Source: Baylisascaris procyonis (lineage: Eukaryota > Nematoda > Chromadorea > Rhabditida > Ascarididae). Taken from it: DNA of 64,000 bases. The stretch is from the NCBI GenBank assembly GCA_037389465.1, contig JAZARR010000105.1:4030001-4094000 (forward strand). Direction: 5' to 3'. The first letter of the stretch is position 1. The number at the start of each line of letters is the position of its first letter. A program made the translations under genes and the position numbers. The notes under the pieces were generated by a model. The model did not search any database. It was not told the origin of the DNA and worked only from the letters and a program-made list of their open reading frames with translations. Of this stretch, positions 13,501 to 26,000 are shown in pieces.

Positions 13501-16500
13501 AGCGTACGCGGAAAAAGCAAAGTACGCTTATAAAATTGGAATTTTCACTTGGTTTTCTGTGAGAGATTGCGTGGGACAACAGGGAAGACATTTCTCGTCC
13601 TTCCCCCACTTCCCCGGTACAGTTTCCTTCCGCCTGATATCATGCAACCCTAATTTTAATGATATGCTAATACTATCAGTCAGGACGTTTGCGGAAAAGC
13701 GATGGGTTGTTTCAGCTTTTGAAGATCGAAAGCGCAACGTTCAAAGAGGAAACAGCGCGTGCGCACGCAGCAGTCAAAGCATTTGCTGTGCGAGTCGATG
13801 GTGAGCTTGCTAAAATGGAGATCAATCGTCGTTGGGATCGGATTCGTTCGCGCATGGATCGCTCTTCAGTTGGCCGCATCAATCAGAATGATCTCTTCAC
13901 CGTATGTTTTTTGCTGTCTTGATACAATTCATTCCGCTTATATGTTTGCCTCAAGTTTAATAACCCTGCATTTATACGTTCATGTTAAATGTCTGCATGC
14001 AATTCTTGGTCGTCCTTAGAGCCCCAAGGTAACCTCGTCATGTGGGGCACCGTGGCAAAGTGATTCATTGATTTTACACTACAAGGGTCTCCGTCACAGA
14101 GACATCCGCACTTCCAGACTTCCCCGGCTCCGTTCGGAAATTTTGGAGGCGTAAGCCTCGTAGGAATCGCAGAGGCTTCCGTTGGCTCTCTCAACTCATG
14201 AAGGGTGAAGTAGGCTGCTGTCTTCTTTTTTTGTCTGATTTCTATATTTTGGACCAGTTCAGTACTGATTTCTTCTTTTGCGAACCGATTTATTTCTAGT
14301 TCGATGACCTTACTCTGGCAGGGAGCACGGATCAGCGGCGTCTTTTATGTATAGGCGGTGCACAGTGTCATAGTACACAGCAGAAACCCGAAGAGGGTGT
14401 CGGTAAGTAAGCATTTATGTCATTATACTTGCTTCAGTTCTATGTCGAGTGTTTTTAAGAATGTGTCTGGGGATATCAGTGAATAAAGCATGAGAAACTG
14501 CAGAGTGCAACATAAAGCCGAGATAGGAGATATGACAGTCGGTGAGTAAAGATGTGTTTTTTTGAAATTGGTTATCGTAGATGCTCAAAGGTGGTAGATT
14601 TGTGATTCAGTGCCGTCACTTCTTTCAACGGCGTTATTCTCTTTTATATTGTAGCGCTGTTGAGATAACAAGCGTAAGTAAGTGAACGACTGCTAATTTT
14701 GAGACATTTGTTTGGCTGCTGGACACAGGAGGTGGAAGAATAGAATTGGTGGCGATGCGGTCTGTTGAGCAGAAAAATATGTCGAAAAAGATATGCTGTT
14801 TGACTAGCTGAACACTTGTCAAGCATTGTAATAGTGGAACATTTTTAGAGGTGGTACTAATATTGTTCGATGACATTTTGGTGCTGCTAACGACTCCGAG
14901 TGGCAAGAACGACAAGTACGCGTTTTACGATCGTGGACCCACTGGGGTATGCTCAGAATTCAGCCTTGCGTTTCTGTCATTAATTTTTTCGAATTTTTTT
15001 GAAAATCAGACTCGCGCATATTCGACTTTGTATGTTCGTTTTGTAATGCAACATCAGTTTGGCTTTAGTGTTCGGTGATCGCGTTGAACACGCTGATGGT
15101 GCGAGACATGCCGCGTAACACCTCTGTCTTCTTGGTGGTCGACTTGAAGCCCTGTTTTGATCTTTTCGTCGTCACTTTCAGCACCAAGTCTGATCTACAG
15201 GAGTGGAAACGTGCCATCGAAGCAGCCAAAGAGTGTGCACCCCTTCGAGGTACTGTTTAATTGCATCTGAATGCATTGATCATTTTAATATTTGTCAGAG
15301 AAGTTAAGAATAGTCGTTGAACGCTTACTTACGCACTTATGTTTCTGTGATGGTGCCATTCAGGCAACAAGTAGCATGAGGATTTTTAAGAGCCAACTTA
15401 ACCATTCCCTCACTGGCCATTCATGGGTGGAACTTCTTATGGATGTGCGAAAGATGGGCCGGAACAGTAGCTTGTAATAGTCATCGTGATTAACCGATGA
15501 AAATTCACCGAAGTGGCAGCATTACAAGAAACGCTTGTGTTTCAGTGCGATTCGAATTTAAACGAACAAAAAGCCTTCACAGCTCACCTTCACGCATTAA
15601 AGTTGGTCAGAGTATGCGGAGCAGGCCTTTGATCGACGGATTTTTTTGTGTGGGTGCTTATGTTTTCTTGCTCTTGAAAAGTGTTGGAGTACCATCGCGT
15701 ATACCGACTAATAGATAAACAAACTGCAGTCCACTTTTATTGATGATTTTATTGCAGTGCGGAGAGCACAAGCGGCATGTAACGATTCGACGATCGCAGG
15801 ATTTGTTGAAGATCCCGAAGAAGCGCGATTCAATGCAGAAATGGAGGAATGGGAGATACGTCTGAAAGAGTTATTCGGTATGCTTTTCTCATTCAGTTTT
15901 ATTGGCGATAATGATTGTGACTCTTCATTACCAGCTGTTCCATTTGCACAGGCAAATAGTAAATGATTGATAACAGTACTATTTTTAATCGTAGTATAAT
16001 CACCACTGAAAGCGGGATCACGACATTGCCCTAGGTGACGAACTTTTCATGATACGTAACGTCGTGGAAGGGAATCGTCTTCACTGAAACTTAATATCAC
16101 ATGTTTGGCCAGTGAAATGAGTTTTTGGCTCATTGAACCACAGAAACAAAATGTGACTGCAAGCTACCCCTAACTCCTAAAGCAACAAAGTCGATTTTAA
16201 AGAGAGAGATTTGCCAGGGAATTAGTGTTCGATGTTATTAGAAGAGTGACAACTGACTCGTCGTCTCTTTCTCTGCTCCTCTTTTCTCTCTAGACAGGGC
16301 CTATATAAAAACGAATCGAGGGCGGTCATCAGAAAGTGATTTGTGGGTGTTAATTAAACACCGTTTTTATTTACAATCAATCAGATAAACGCAAGCGCGA
16401 CGAGCAGCAGTTGTCCGTCTATGTAAGGAAAAGGTTGGAGTGGTTCGATCAGGTTCGTCAGCATGTTGAGCGTATCCCTGTGAAATACCACTCTGACGCA

Positions 16501-19500
16501 CAAAGGATCGCAGTTTCTGAGAAGGTGAGCCATTTAAAGAAACTATTTTTGCGATCAGGAGGAGTACAAAGGCACCGCTTATCGAGCGTCTTTACAACCT
16601 TCTTGCATACCAGCCAGTATTGCCATTATTGATGATTTTGTGTGCAAAATGTTATTGATTCGAAGAAGGCATTCTAAAAAAATAAGGAAGGGCTCTGCCG
16701 AGACATGAGGATGCATTCGCGATCAGCGTGGTTTTGATAAAAAATTTGAATTTCATTGAGTGTAGCGTCGAATGAAATCAGCTTCGACTTTGATCGCATT
16801 TGATAGTGAAGAATAAAGTTCTACTGAAATGTTGATCCATCTCCTAAAGCTAATATTGCTTTTCGTTTCGTTTGGATTATGAGCATTGCTAATTCATATA
16901 ACAGTGATGGCTGGCAACGCTTTGTGATGAAGAACTTATAGTGGTGCAGTTTTGATGGAGTTTATTTTTAGATAAAGGCGAGCGTCAAAGAGAAATTTGC
17001 CGAATTACGCGCTGTGAGACGGGCGACGTTGAATACAGGTAACGATTTTTGCGAATCTATGATTTGACATTTGTTTAGGCAAATGCATTTTGGTGGCGAT
17101 GTTAGGTGTCAGTGCTAGTGATATGTTTATCGTTTGTGGCGTTATGCGAAGACTAAACGCATAGGCTAGTCTGTTGGTTGAATTGAGAGTCAAACTTAAT
17201 TTCCAAAACAGCTGTGCTTCCAAAGGTGGAACGCTTCACACCTTTGCGATCTCACGCTTAAAATCCTTCACTTTTTAAAGTTTCATCGTAAAGTTGCTTG
17301 CATCATACGGTGTATGTATTATTTTCCGTTCCTCTGCTTTAGTAAAGGAATTTAATTTTAGTATCGGAGTGTGCTACGCGTCTAAGTCAGGAGGACTTCA
17401 AGTCGTTTTTTGATGATGCATATGACGCAAGTGTTATCGGGCCCGACCTTACAACATTATCAGCTTTCAACGAGAGCGACGAAAATCGGTCGGCACTGCC
17501 GAAGAGGACGCGTACATTCCATGGCACCGCACTCCCTCATAGAGGTTAGCCGCACTTTTGATTCAATGTGATTCCACTTCACAAGGTTCAATTTTTCGAA
17601 TTTTGTACGACATTTCGCACCTCTCAGATAGATATACCTAATAACGCTAAACTCGCAAGGTTTTGTTAAGTTTGAGTGGCTCTTGCTTCATTCTTTGCCG
17701 ATGCAAGTTTGTAAGGCTTTTGCATGTCTCTGTTAGTCAGCCTTTGGGAAATTTTGAAGCAACTCAAGCCGAGCTTATAGTTGTGGGGCCGTTAAATTTT
17801 ATTGGACGCATTAGACCCGTTTTATATGCTCCTACTTTTTAAGCAAGTGCTATTGTCGAATAGGTTTACATATGTGAATGTGGGTTTATTTAACGACAGA
17901 TACAAAGTGGTATGAGGAAGTAGTTTCGATAGTCTTTGAAGCTTTATGCCACCAGTCACATCGTTGTCAGTGTTTTTGACCAGCAAATAGTTGAAACGAT
18001 AGTCATAGGCAAAGAATAGAAGGATTTCATCTTCGGAGCCGCCGATTTACCCGTATACTGCATGTGCTTGCTACTGATAAAACTTTTCTGCTAAATTTTT
18101 GAATTGTCGACTTGTCGACAATGTAACTGTTTTTGCGGTACGGGATTCTGTCCTTAGAAAACGTCATTGTTGGAATTTTTCCATCTCTTTCCCGAACCGA
18201 GTTCCTTAATCTGGTACTGGTTGAAATGCTGACTTTTTATAGGCGTAACGTTAAATTTCCATTTATCGTTTATTCGATGGCTGTGCAGCTGTAAATGCCA
18301 TTCATTGACTTATTGCAGTCTTTCACTTTCTGGGTCTTGATGTTTTTTTTAAGGCACCTCGGATAGCTCGATTCGTCGCCATACTACTGAGCCGCAAATT
18401 ACCGATCGCAGGCGATTCGAAGAAGCGATCGACGCAGCTGTCGAGGATGAGAAAATGCGCAAGTTGACTGTGCGTTCTCTTTTTTTATGCTTTGCATCAG
18501 TTTCGGTTCGTTGTTTACTAGAGATTGCAAACCTTTAGGGAATTCATAATGCAGCATTCTGCATAAGTACAATTTAGTTGACATTACTGAACTATAACAT
18601 TCAGCTTATCGGTCGTTATCATCAATGTTTGCTTATTTATTTCTGCGATTTCACAATCCTCGCAAAAAAAATAAGGAATAAAAATTGCGTAATGAATTTT
18701 TGAACGTGAAAATGAATACAACATTTTCATTCGTTTCCTGATAATTCATATTCAAAGATCTCGCATGGAAATTCAGGTATTTTATGAAAAGGCTAAAAGG
18801 AAGTCGAAATAGGTAGTCTGTAATTGAGGTGAACGATTCATTTATTTGCACTAATTAGCCTAAATTTGTTCGCATTTCAGCTCGGGTTAAGCTCTCGTGC
18901 TCGGCGCGCAGCCACGCGACTTATTCAAGAGTGTGTTGAATTGAGAGTGGAGAACAGACAACAGCGTAGTGAAATTGCTATGTATGCCTTTCTCTTCGTT
19001 TTAGAGCTGTCAGGCCAGTTTACGTTTGAGATGATTTTGCTTAGCTTCTTCCATGATGTTTAATGAAAATGCTGAGGGTTTCGTTTACCGGATGACGTCA
19101 TGATTGCTAGTCTGCAGCACTACGCCTGTTGTGTTTCTATTATTACAGGTATGTGACTCGAGAAAGAGAATGGTGGAATGTTGTGTGCGAGAGAGGTGTG
19201 TGGCAGGTTCATAAGGTCAGATACGCATACGCTACCCACATATAAAGTCACACATCCAAAACCGCTTAGTTAAAATTACGAAAGCATCGTAAAAGTGAAC
19301 TCTTCTTCCTGCCCTTCTTAATATATTTTCCCCAGACAATAGCTTTTCCTAAAAGAGCAGAACTTTTTTTGTGCGTAAAGTATTCATTAAAATAGGTAGT
19401 ACCACAAACAGAAAACATTAAAAAGACGTCTATCGGAACAGTGACGTTTGTTGAACTAGTGCAGAAGGTAACCGCTCAAACGAAATCGAGATCACAGATT

Positions 19501-21385
19501 ACACCGAGGTCGTAGGCTTTGATCCTGTGGATAAAAGCTGACAGATTCGAAGCAGGTGCTTTATGGAAGCATGTTCCTAGCTGCTAAAAAGAACTGTGTA
19601 ACCAAGTTCAATTACAGAACCTTACTTATTAGTTGACGTTCGCGAGCGGGTGACGAAAGGTAGGGAATATTCGCGAAGGGAATTTTCTCAAAAATATTGC
19701 TCGCTTGACAACGAAGAACTAAACTAAACCCAGTATCTAGGTTTTGAGTGATGCAATGCCAAAGAAGCGTAAGCGCATACCGCAGTTCAAAGGTCAAGAA
19801 AAATTCGCCTGTAACTTACACGCACAAAATGTATTTGAGGTCGTTTAGTTAGTTCTTCATCAAGTTCATGGGGACAACGGCAAGAGTGCTGCAGAATCGG
19901 GTTAAACTATATAACAAAAGACTTTTTATAGAGTTCTAGAAGTAGTGTAAAGTACATCAGTGACTTTGAATGCCTTATCTGCTACAGTGGCAAGATGCAC
20001 TCCACTGCAAACAAACATTCATCGTGAATAATGCGTAAAATAATTGGATTACTTGGTAGACACTGGGGGGTCGGTCATAGTTAGTATCAATATGCGATAA
20101 GTGACATTTATAATTATTAAAGCCAAGCTGCCATACTCCAAGCCATCGAATTTTGGCCTTTCATATCGGATATAAGTCATGTCCCTCTCAAAAATGTCTT
20201 TCACATTTTAAAGTGGCGCAGCTTCCTTACAGAAATTTATTTATGATCCATAAAAGGAAACATCTCGTTTTTCCCATCCGATTTATGAGCTGAATTGCAG
20301 CAACGATACCAGTGACAGAAGGCGCCGAAATAACTTTTATCAGCACTTGGAACAAGTTATTATAATAAATTTCGTATTTCTAGTTTTCGGCCCAGTTTTT
20401 CGTTCAGCCATATTTGAAACAGTCTTTGAAGAATCGAACCGGATCTCCGAAAGTCCGAAAACGTTTAATCACAGAAGTAGAATATCGCAGCTAGGATGAT
20501 TGCCCCAGGACAAAACTGCGGTAATTTGTTGCGTTGTTTATAGACACCGTTCATCAAATTGAGCGTCTCAGGTACGTAATTGATTTCTAGGTTGGAGCTC
20601 CACCTGGCTGCCCTCAAAACGCGCCGTTTGGCAGCGACACCGGCAAATGCGTTGGAGGTATTGAGAAAGAAGCAACAGGAATTGCAGGACATGGAATTGG
20701 GGTTGCGTTCAAAGTTTGATCTCGAGAAAGCGAATATGACGGAACTCAAAGAAGAACTCAGTGCAAAAGAGGTTCCATCTTTGCCAGTTTGATCTCCTCT
20801 TCATGTAAAGTCTCGTTCTAGCCTTCTTTACTACTGCGTTCTCCTTAAGACTCACTTTTCGTTGCTATTGCATGAGTGAAATTAGGTTATTCGATCAGGT
20901 TTATAAATGCATTCAACTGTTTTAGATGTTATTTATATGGTAGCATTTTTCACTCTTTTGCGTCATATGACCGTCATTGACATATGAAAATGCGCCATGA
21001 TCTGCAGTTGGTCATGTCTCTTTTAGTTATACCGTGAAGAAATAATTGTGTTGCATTAATTTACCGTTGAAGATGTGGGATATGGTATCACTGTGGAAAA
21101 TGACCGTAGTTCAAAGTTTTCGACTAATGGACCTCCCCCCTGCCCTTCCCAAAAAGGCAACAAAAACCATGTAGTGTATTGTTATGCTGCATTATTTTTA
21201 TCCGATTTTAGTCTTGCTCGCAACGCCGTGTTTGCCTTATGTTAGTGCAACTAAGGATTTTTGGCTGTTGTTTATTTATGGGAATTTTCGTGGGCAGTTT
21301 TTGCGCGCAAATTGATGCAGTCTATGTTGTTTTCGCTATTTCATGCACTCAGGGGAAATTTTTGGGTAGATTACATATTGCATTA

Positions 21386-21472
<87 letters not shown>

Positions 21473-23031
21473 TGACTTGTACTGACTTTCATTAACGTTG
21501 AGGCACGGAGTCTTGCAATTTCGTTGAACTGGTTGTATGACTATTTAGAAGGAGATAAAGGCGCGAGAGGAACAGGTGGAAGAACAGTGGAGGAAGTTGT
21601 ACGAACTAAATAACCCCGAGGTGGCTTCCCTTCATCGCCCGCTCGGTTTTCCGCGTCCACTTCATGCTGCTGGCCCATCATTCCGCTCTGGATCAGCCAT
21701 TAACGAGCGTGCTTCGTTAGTTTCATTGATCTTGTTTGTCGACTCATTCATTTGAACACATATAACGCGAATGGGCTCAAAGATGTGCTTAGGGTCTGAG
21801 CATAATTCGGTTAATTTCCCTTTTTCATGTTAAACTGCCTAGTGCACAAGGTGTCCTCTATGCGGTGAGTCAGTTGAATATAGTTTATAAGTGCATAGTG
21901 GAAGTTAGCAGAACGTTACTATAGGTTGATTTTCACTGTCGACTTGCTTTAATATCGATCCATTCTTGCTGACGCCCGTTGATCTTTACTGCGGGTTAGG
22001 TACCAAAGTCTTGCATGGCTAAAATCGTTGGTTGGCTTTGTTGCTGGATATTATATCTGCATCGACCTATAGCTTACGACGTCTATAACTGTTATGGCCC
22101 ATGCTCGCAGCGCTTTCAGTCCATCCTGACTTGTCGCAGTCGACGATAACATACACACGTAGTAATCGGCAAGTGGTCGTTGGTTGCGTTACATTCATAA
22201 ATTAACCTATCAAGCCTTTCGTAAATAAAGGTAGTTGATGCATTTTATAAACCTGAATCTGGTGTTTAGTGGTTAGTTTATCAAACTGTTGTATTTTGGG
22301 CACTACTATTACGTTTCATTTAGCAATTTCGTTTGTATTCTCGGTGGATTGACCGGATAGCGGACGTGAGGACGTGAGTTACTAGTCGAAAGGCGATAGG
22401 CGTCTTATTTCTTGATCACAATAGGATACTTAGAGGGAAGCTCCAGCATCCATACGCAGGAATAATGTATAAGTCGTTCACAGTTGCATGTGTTGAGTTG
22501 TTTGCAAAAGTGCACTTTTTCCTTGTCGAAGCGTATTGTGCAGTAGAATTTGCCAGAGTCTCGGATTAGGTGTTTATGTTTACCTGTGAGAATCTCATTA
22601 GCAAATTAGAAGAAAAATTAGCGTTGTTGCATTTTGTGTTTTTGAAGAAATTTAAGCGGCTGAGTTCTCACGCGAAAATTCAAAACAACTGCAACGTTTC
22701 TTTCTGCATTTCTTTTAATGTTTGAAACGTAGGCATTTCAGACGATCCGGATTTTCATAGCTTGAATCCCCTGGCGAGAGTTTAGGCAGGTCACTTCATC
22801 TTCATGGAAATGCATTGGCGATTTAAGCGGCCATGCCTTATTCGTTCTACCATGTTCACAAGTAATGAGCGTTGAAAACAACTTTGAGCTGTAAAAAGTC
22901 ACAATATTTCCAGAGCAGGATCTCCTCGGAGTTCACAAGCAGGACAGTTGGCGAAATCGGTGAGCAACTCGTCGATGCCGCTGCATTTGGCAGAGAAGAC
23001 ATCGAAGATAAGCCGTGCAAAGAAGTTCTAG
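5626..23031 (+). CDS. Rho guanine-nucleotide exchange factor (DH-PH, LARG/Lbc class), 21 exons, 5' partial
   Basis: Exons: 5626-5676, 6264-6303, 7471-7588, 10184-10302, 10973-11025, 11314-11490, 11860-11988, 12862-12960, 13716-13901, 14300-14402, 14849-14946, 15069-15249, 15758-15877, 16385-16524, 16972-17038, 17362-17544, 18354-18469, 18881-18981, 20591-20771, 21549-21715, 22914-23031. All have GT/AG borders, and the phases chain without a stop for 848 residues. Residues about 100-320 are a DH domain and 325-450 a PH domain; the rest is a charged, partly coiled-coil tail. In this family the DH-PH unit loads GTP onto RhoA-type GTPases, driving actomyosin contraction at the cell cortex. The motif KPKWADLELW just before the DH domain recalls the P-x-W segment of LARG/PDZ-RhoGEF proteins (C. 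elegans RHGF-1, fly RhoGEF2), while the PH core also resembles the GEF-H1/AKAP13 group, so the exact orthologue is open. The PDZ, RGS or C1 domains expected N-terminally were not found, so the 5' end is missing. Confidence 0.88.
7786..9869. repeat. Tandem array, 4 full copies plus 177 nt of a 476/477-bp unit, inside RhoGEF intron 3
   Basis: The same block restarts at 7787, 8264, 8741, 9217 and 9693. Successive lengths are 477, 477, 476 and 476 bp, and the last copy stops at 9869. Copies are nearly identical. Copies 1, 2 and 5 carry AGATACATTGGCAGT, whereas copies 3 and 4 carry AGCACATTGGCAAT, one base shorter. Copy 1 alone has GAGCAGGTATG, and copy 2 alone has an A in CCTAAAATTAAATC. Each unit has an open frame on both strands (up to 80 codons forward, 66 reverse), explained by sequence identity; no protein family is recognised. 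Each unit also holds a splice-acceptor-like TTTTTGCTTGCAG. It accounts for most of this 2.6-kb intron. No transposase or terminal repeats were seen, so it looks like a local satellite expansion. Confidence 0.95.
10184..13901 (+). CDS. RhoGEF DH (Dbl-homology) domain exons
   Basis: Six exons (10184-10302, 10973-11025, 11314-11490, 11860-11988, 12862-12960, 13716-13901) encode the catalytic DH helix bundle. Conserved region 1 is seen as QERKKQDLIY joined across an intron to EVYLTEKHYCQML. The middle helices include LDALLDFHLNLLRRLQ. Conserved region 3 is LLLIAQRLTKYPILFEQLLK, the usual signature of the GTPase-binding face. Residues of these motifs are intact, so activity is expected by family. 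The splice joint at 10302/10973 completes a Glu codon in the middle of conserved region 1, which strongly supports the exon calls. Confidence 0.92.
11234..11293. repeat. Two tandem copies of a 30-bp unit just upstream of a DH exon
   Basis: Positions 11234-11263 and 11264-11293 are near-identical 30-mers sharing TATGTTGCTG and AATATT, with 3 or so differences. The pair sits 20 bp before the acceptor of the exon at 11314. The length is a multiple of three and the sequence stays open, but it lies within the intron. It probably arose by replication slippage. Confidence 0.8.
13985..14220. repeat. GC-richer patch with hairpins in RhoGEF intron 9; possible dispersed-repeat fragment
   Basis: This intronic block is GC-richer than its surroundings. 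It contains short stem-loops such as GAGGC-GTAA-GCCTC near 14147-14160 and GTCTC..GAGAC near 14088-14104, and an open minus-strand frame of 69 codons with a Cys-rich segment (KCGCLCDGDPC). It does not fit the RhoGEF frame. The composition contrast suggests an inserted repeat or an old antisense gene fragment. There is no second copy in this window, so repeat status is inference. Confidence 0.3.
14300..15249 (+). CDS. RhoGEF PH (pleckstrin-homology) domain exons
   Basis: Exons 14300-14402, 14849-14946 and 15069-15249 follow the DH domain directly, as in all Dbl-family exchange factors. Recognisable strands are LTLAGSTDQRRLLCIGGA, EVVLILFDDILVLLTT with KNDKYAFYD, and VIALNTLMVRDMPRN. The domain ends in a helix with LQEWKRAIEAAKECA, whose Trp is the conserved Trp of the PH C-terminal helix. 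In this family the PH domain positions the DH domain on membrane and on the GTPase. Splicing at 14402/14849 restores a Glu codon. The VIALNTLMVRD strand resembles the equivalent strand of the GEF-H1/AKAP13 group. Confidence 0.9.
15758..21715 (+). CDS. RhoGEF C-terminal tail with coiled-coil segments
   Basis: Exons 15758-15877, 16385-16524, 16972-17038, 17362-17544, 18354-18469, 18881-18981, 20591-20771 and 21549-21715 encode residues about 452-809. The sequence is rich in E, K, R and Q, with heptad-like stretches such as EMEEWEIRLKELF, LIQECVELRVENRQQRSEI, VLRKKQQELQDMELGLRSKF and KAREEQVEEQWRKLYEL. These are consistent with coiled coils that would mediate dimerisation or partner binding. A serine/threonine-rich linker (residues about 580-645) separates two helical parts. 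No catalytic motif was seen. Confidence 0.82.
21388..21471. repeat. (TA)n microsatellite, about 42 repeats
   Basis: An uninterrupted alternating T-A tract lies in the RhoGEF intron between 20771 and 21549. It is expected to be length-polymorphic and may be mis-sized in assembly. Confidence 0.97.
22224..22229 (+). terminator. AATAAA, possible poly(A) signal of a short RhoGEF isoform
   Basis: If the donor at 21716 is not used, the frame of the exon at 21549 runs on to a TGA at 21753-21755. This AATAAA lies about 470 bp after that stop. It would give a protein ending LILFVDSFI instead of the tail encoded at 22914-23031. The motif is common by chance, so this is only a possibility. Confidence 0.25.
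22914..23031 (+). CDS. RhoGEF terminal coding exon (Ser/Lys-rich C-terminus)
   Basis: The donor GTTAGT at 21716 leaves phase 2, and the acceptor ATTTCCAG at 22913 completes a Ser codon. The exon then reads 38 residues to a TAG at 23029-23031. The tail is serine- and lysine-rich (SPRSSQAGQLAKSVSNSS, ISRAKKF). The phase match and the hydrophilic composition favour it as the true end, but the terminal exon is the least certain of the 3' exons because a read-through stop at 21753 is an alternative. Confidence 0.6.
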
Positions 23032-26000
23032 ATGTATCGCCATTTCTTCTTACTTAAGCAGTTTAATTTTTACGATGACGAAGTGCTTGTGGAACTTTTT
23101 TCTGTGTGCAGCTTTCTTGAAGTTCATGTCGTATCGCATTGATGTAGTGGTGGAGCCGGCAGAAAGTTCGAAAAAAAACTGGAAGATCGACATTGCAGCT
23201 GACAGAATTGTGTAACTTTTCATATTTTTTCCAGCTGTATGACCTGTCTTGTCTAAATTTGAAGTATCTTTATTTGTTTAGGGTTGGGTCGACTAAGGCG
23301 GGTCTTAGGTAGGAACGGAGAGAAGGGAAGTAGAAGGAGGAAGAGGGGCTTAATCTCGCAAAAACAATTTGTGCATTGTTGAGCTTGGCACGTGGCGAAC
23401 TCTTAACAGTTGGTTGCAATATGCAAAAAATATCAGTGCGGATCTCAAATGCAGGAAATATTCCACTCAATTGGCTTTGCGCAGCATCAGTAGTAAAAAA
23501 GCGGTGGTTCTAAATTTGCATAGTACGGCGTATGTGACGCATCAAGCAGGGTTAGCATTACAGGTATTGCTAAAAGTGGTTTTGATCTCTGATTCTATTA
23601 GTTTGGCATCCTCTCAAATAGTTTATGAGGATGATGCAGTCATTTCGTGTTCTTTGCAAGCTGATGAATGTTGAAGGACTATGTGCGCACCTTAAATTCC
23701 TGCATCTCTGTACTGTTCCTTTCTTCATGCATTGCCGAAGATGGAGTGAATCGGTGCGAAGGAGGAGGACATTGATCTCATGGAATAGGGAGACTTTGGA
23801 TCTTTGCAACTGAAACTTACCATTCACTATGAGCTGTCGGTTGGAAGCATGTGGTTAGGTTTGCCGCCTGGGGATTTTTTGTCAGTCACGTTACGCTTAG
23901 GTAGCGATTGTTGTTCCTCTCTTGCCTTTACTTCTTCATCGTGCTGCCGTGCACCCTGATTGCCTTCTTGTGGGTGTTTGTTAAGTAAATGGCACCCTTT
24001 TATACTCGAGCAATTAATATCCTCGTCTTGTGTTCTTTGTTTTGTTTACGAGTTGTTTTGACTGTACTGTGCCTAACAATCGTCTAGACCGGTTCCTATT
24101 GCGCATTTCTCTTGAATTAAGTTGTTGCTTGGTTGTTTACTCAAAGTGGATTCAGATATAATATTTGTGCTAAGGCTGAATGTTTTGCTTCTTCCTTTTG
24201 TTGTGTCACTTAAACGTGTTTTCTTTTTTCACCTTCTTTAAAGGAAGTGATCATTTCATTGAAAGAGCTTGTTGTTCACTTAACCGAAGCGGTTGCTCTA
24301 GATCAATTATTATTACCTGCTTGATGTCAGCCGCAAATAGTTTATACAAAATTAGATCAAAGGTGGTCGAAATGGCATTCCTTTGGAAGCTAGTTCGATA
24401 AGTTCATATGTGATGATCGAATATTCACTAATGATGCCTAATGATGTTTTAATTTATTTAGCGGATAACAATGCTGTCGATAAAACAACTCTCATTCTTT
24501 GCTGTCTTGGAAGGGTACCAAAATTAGATGCATCTTACGGCGCTTAATCTTTTGCTCACTAATGATGGTACGTGCAGATGGGCTTATAATGTGTAGCGAG
24601 CAAAGTTTATGCATATTGCATTGGGTGGAAGAAGTCATGAGTAGCTGCGGTTTAAAGTCTTTGACGCATTTTATGTGGTTTCCACGAGCGTTGTTTTGAA
24701 GTTTGCTCCTTCATCGCGTCATATGTAGACATCTTTGGAATCATGGAAGCTTCCGCTGGAAAAAGGTTTGCGTTACGTTCGGGCAAATTCAATTGAAGAA
24801 TAAACTGTCTGATGTAGTTGAGGTGTTGATGTAGTTCTGTCAACAGGACACTGAGATAATCATGCCTCATTGCGGGGTTTTTTATTATTCCCGCGCTCAG
24901 CTATGGGGGGGGGGGGAGGGAATCTTTTCAATACGTGTAGGAGAATGCTTTACACCGTTTTCACAATAGAGAAGGTAGTTGTTACATTGAAACAATTCAC
25001 AATTTCGTCACGCTGCTATTTGGAGTAGGTATTTTGGATTGTTCGTCCATCACGGTGGGTTTTTTTAGTTTTTCCATGCGGAGGCAGTTAGAAATTCTCT
25101 ACTGATAGTGGTTTTCTTGCTGTTATGTTGCTGGATAGCATATTTCTATGTTTCTGTCGTCTGTCGTTGAAAGACATTTGTATTTGCGATGAAACACAAG
25201 TAGGGATGTTGGCCTGCTGTGTGATTTAAGAGAGACAACTCTTCTAATGACGGGCAGTGACAGTCATACGTGAATACTGTCTGCAGCACTTGTCGCTTCG
25301 TTTTCCCGTGATGTGCGGAACGTTCACAATACATGAGGGTTTTTCGAGAGTTCCCGAAAAATTAGCACATCTTCCACTGTTATTTTTCCATTTGCTTAAC
25401 ATTGTGCCTCTCTTTTCCTGCAGGAATTTTCCTCATTCCGCGTGGCGTGTTGCCTTTATTGCAGTCGGTGCGTGTATGATGCGTACATGTGATGCTCGTG
25501 TAAGGTTTACAGTTTTGATAAGCAAGCATTATGCTTCTTGATGTGTCAATTCTAGTCGCGTCAGACCACTTACATAAAAGCGCTCTCCTAGTATGTTTCT
25601 GGATCAGTATGGCAGTTGCTCCTGAATTGCCGTGGTTGTTGTTTTTTGCAGGCATTGGCGACCGACTGAAACTGCGATGGGATTGTTTTATGCTCATTGT
25701 GTCCAATACCTTCTTTTGCAGCCTTAACTTGTGTGTTAAATAAACGTGCAGCGCTATCGAACCGTTCGCATTGTCATTTTAGAGCTGTTCGCTTAATGAG
25801 ATTGGTCGGAAGCTCCGTCGCCTGTTTCCTTCATCTAGCATCACCGTTGATTGAATTGCCCAACTCCATGAGGCAGTGTGCACAAACTGTAACTTGCAAC
25901 TTAAGATGCAGATTGTGTCGGAACATATGCATTTTCATATATATGAGGTGTTTGCAAGCATTCAGTTTCGGAACGTCTGGTTTTATCGGTAAAATATATG

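Noticed and set aside
20425..20515. Minus-strand GGTTCGATTCT, a B-box-like motif
   Set aside because: No acceptable A box or cloverleaf lies at the right distance.
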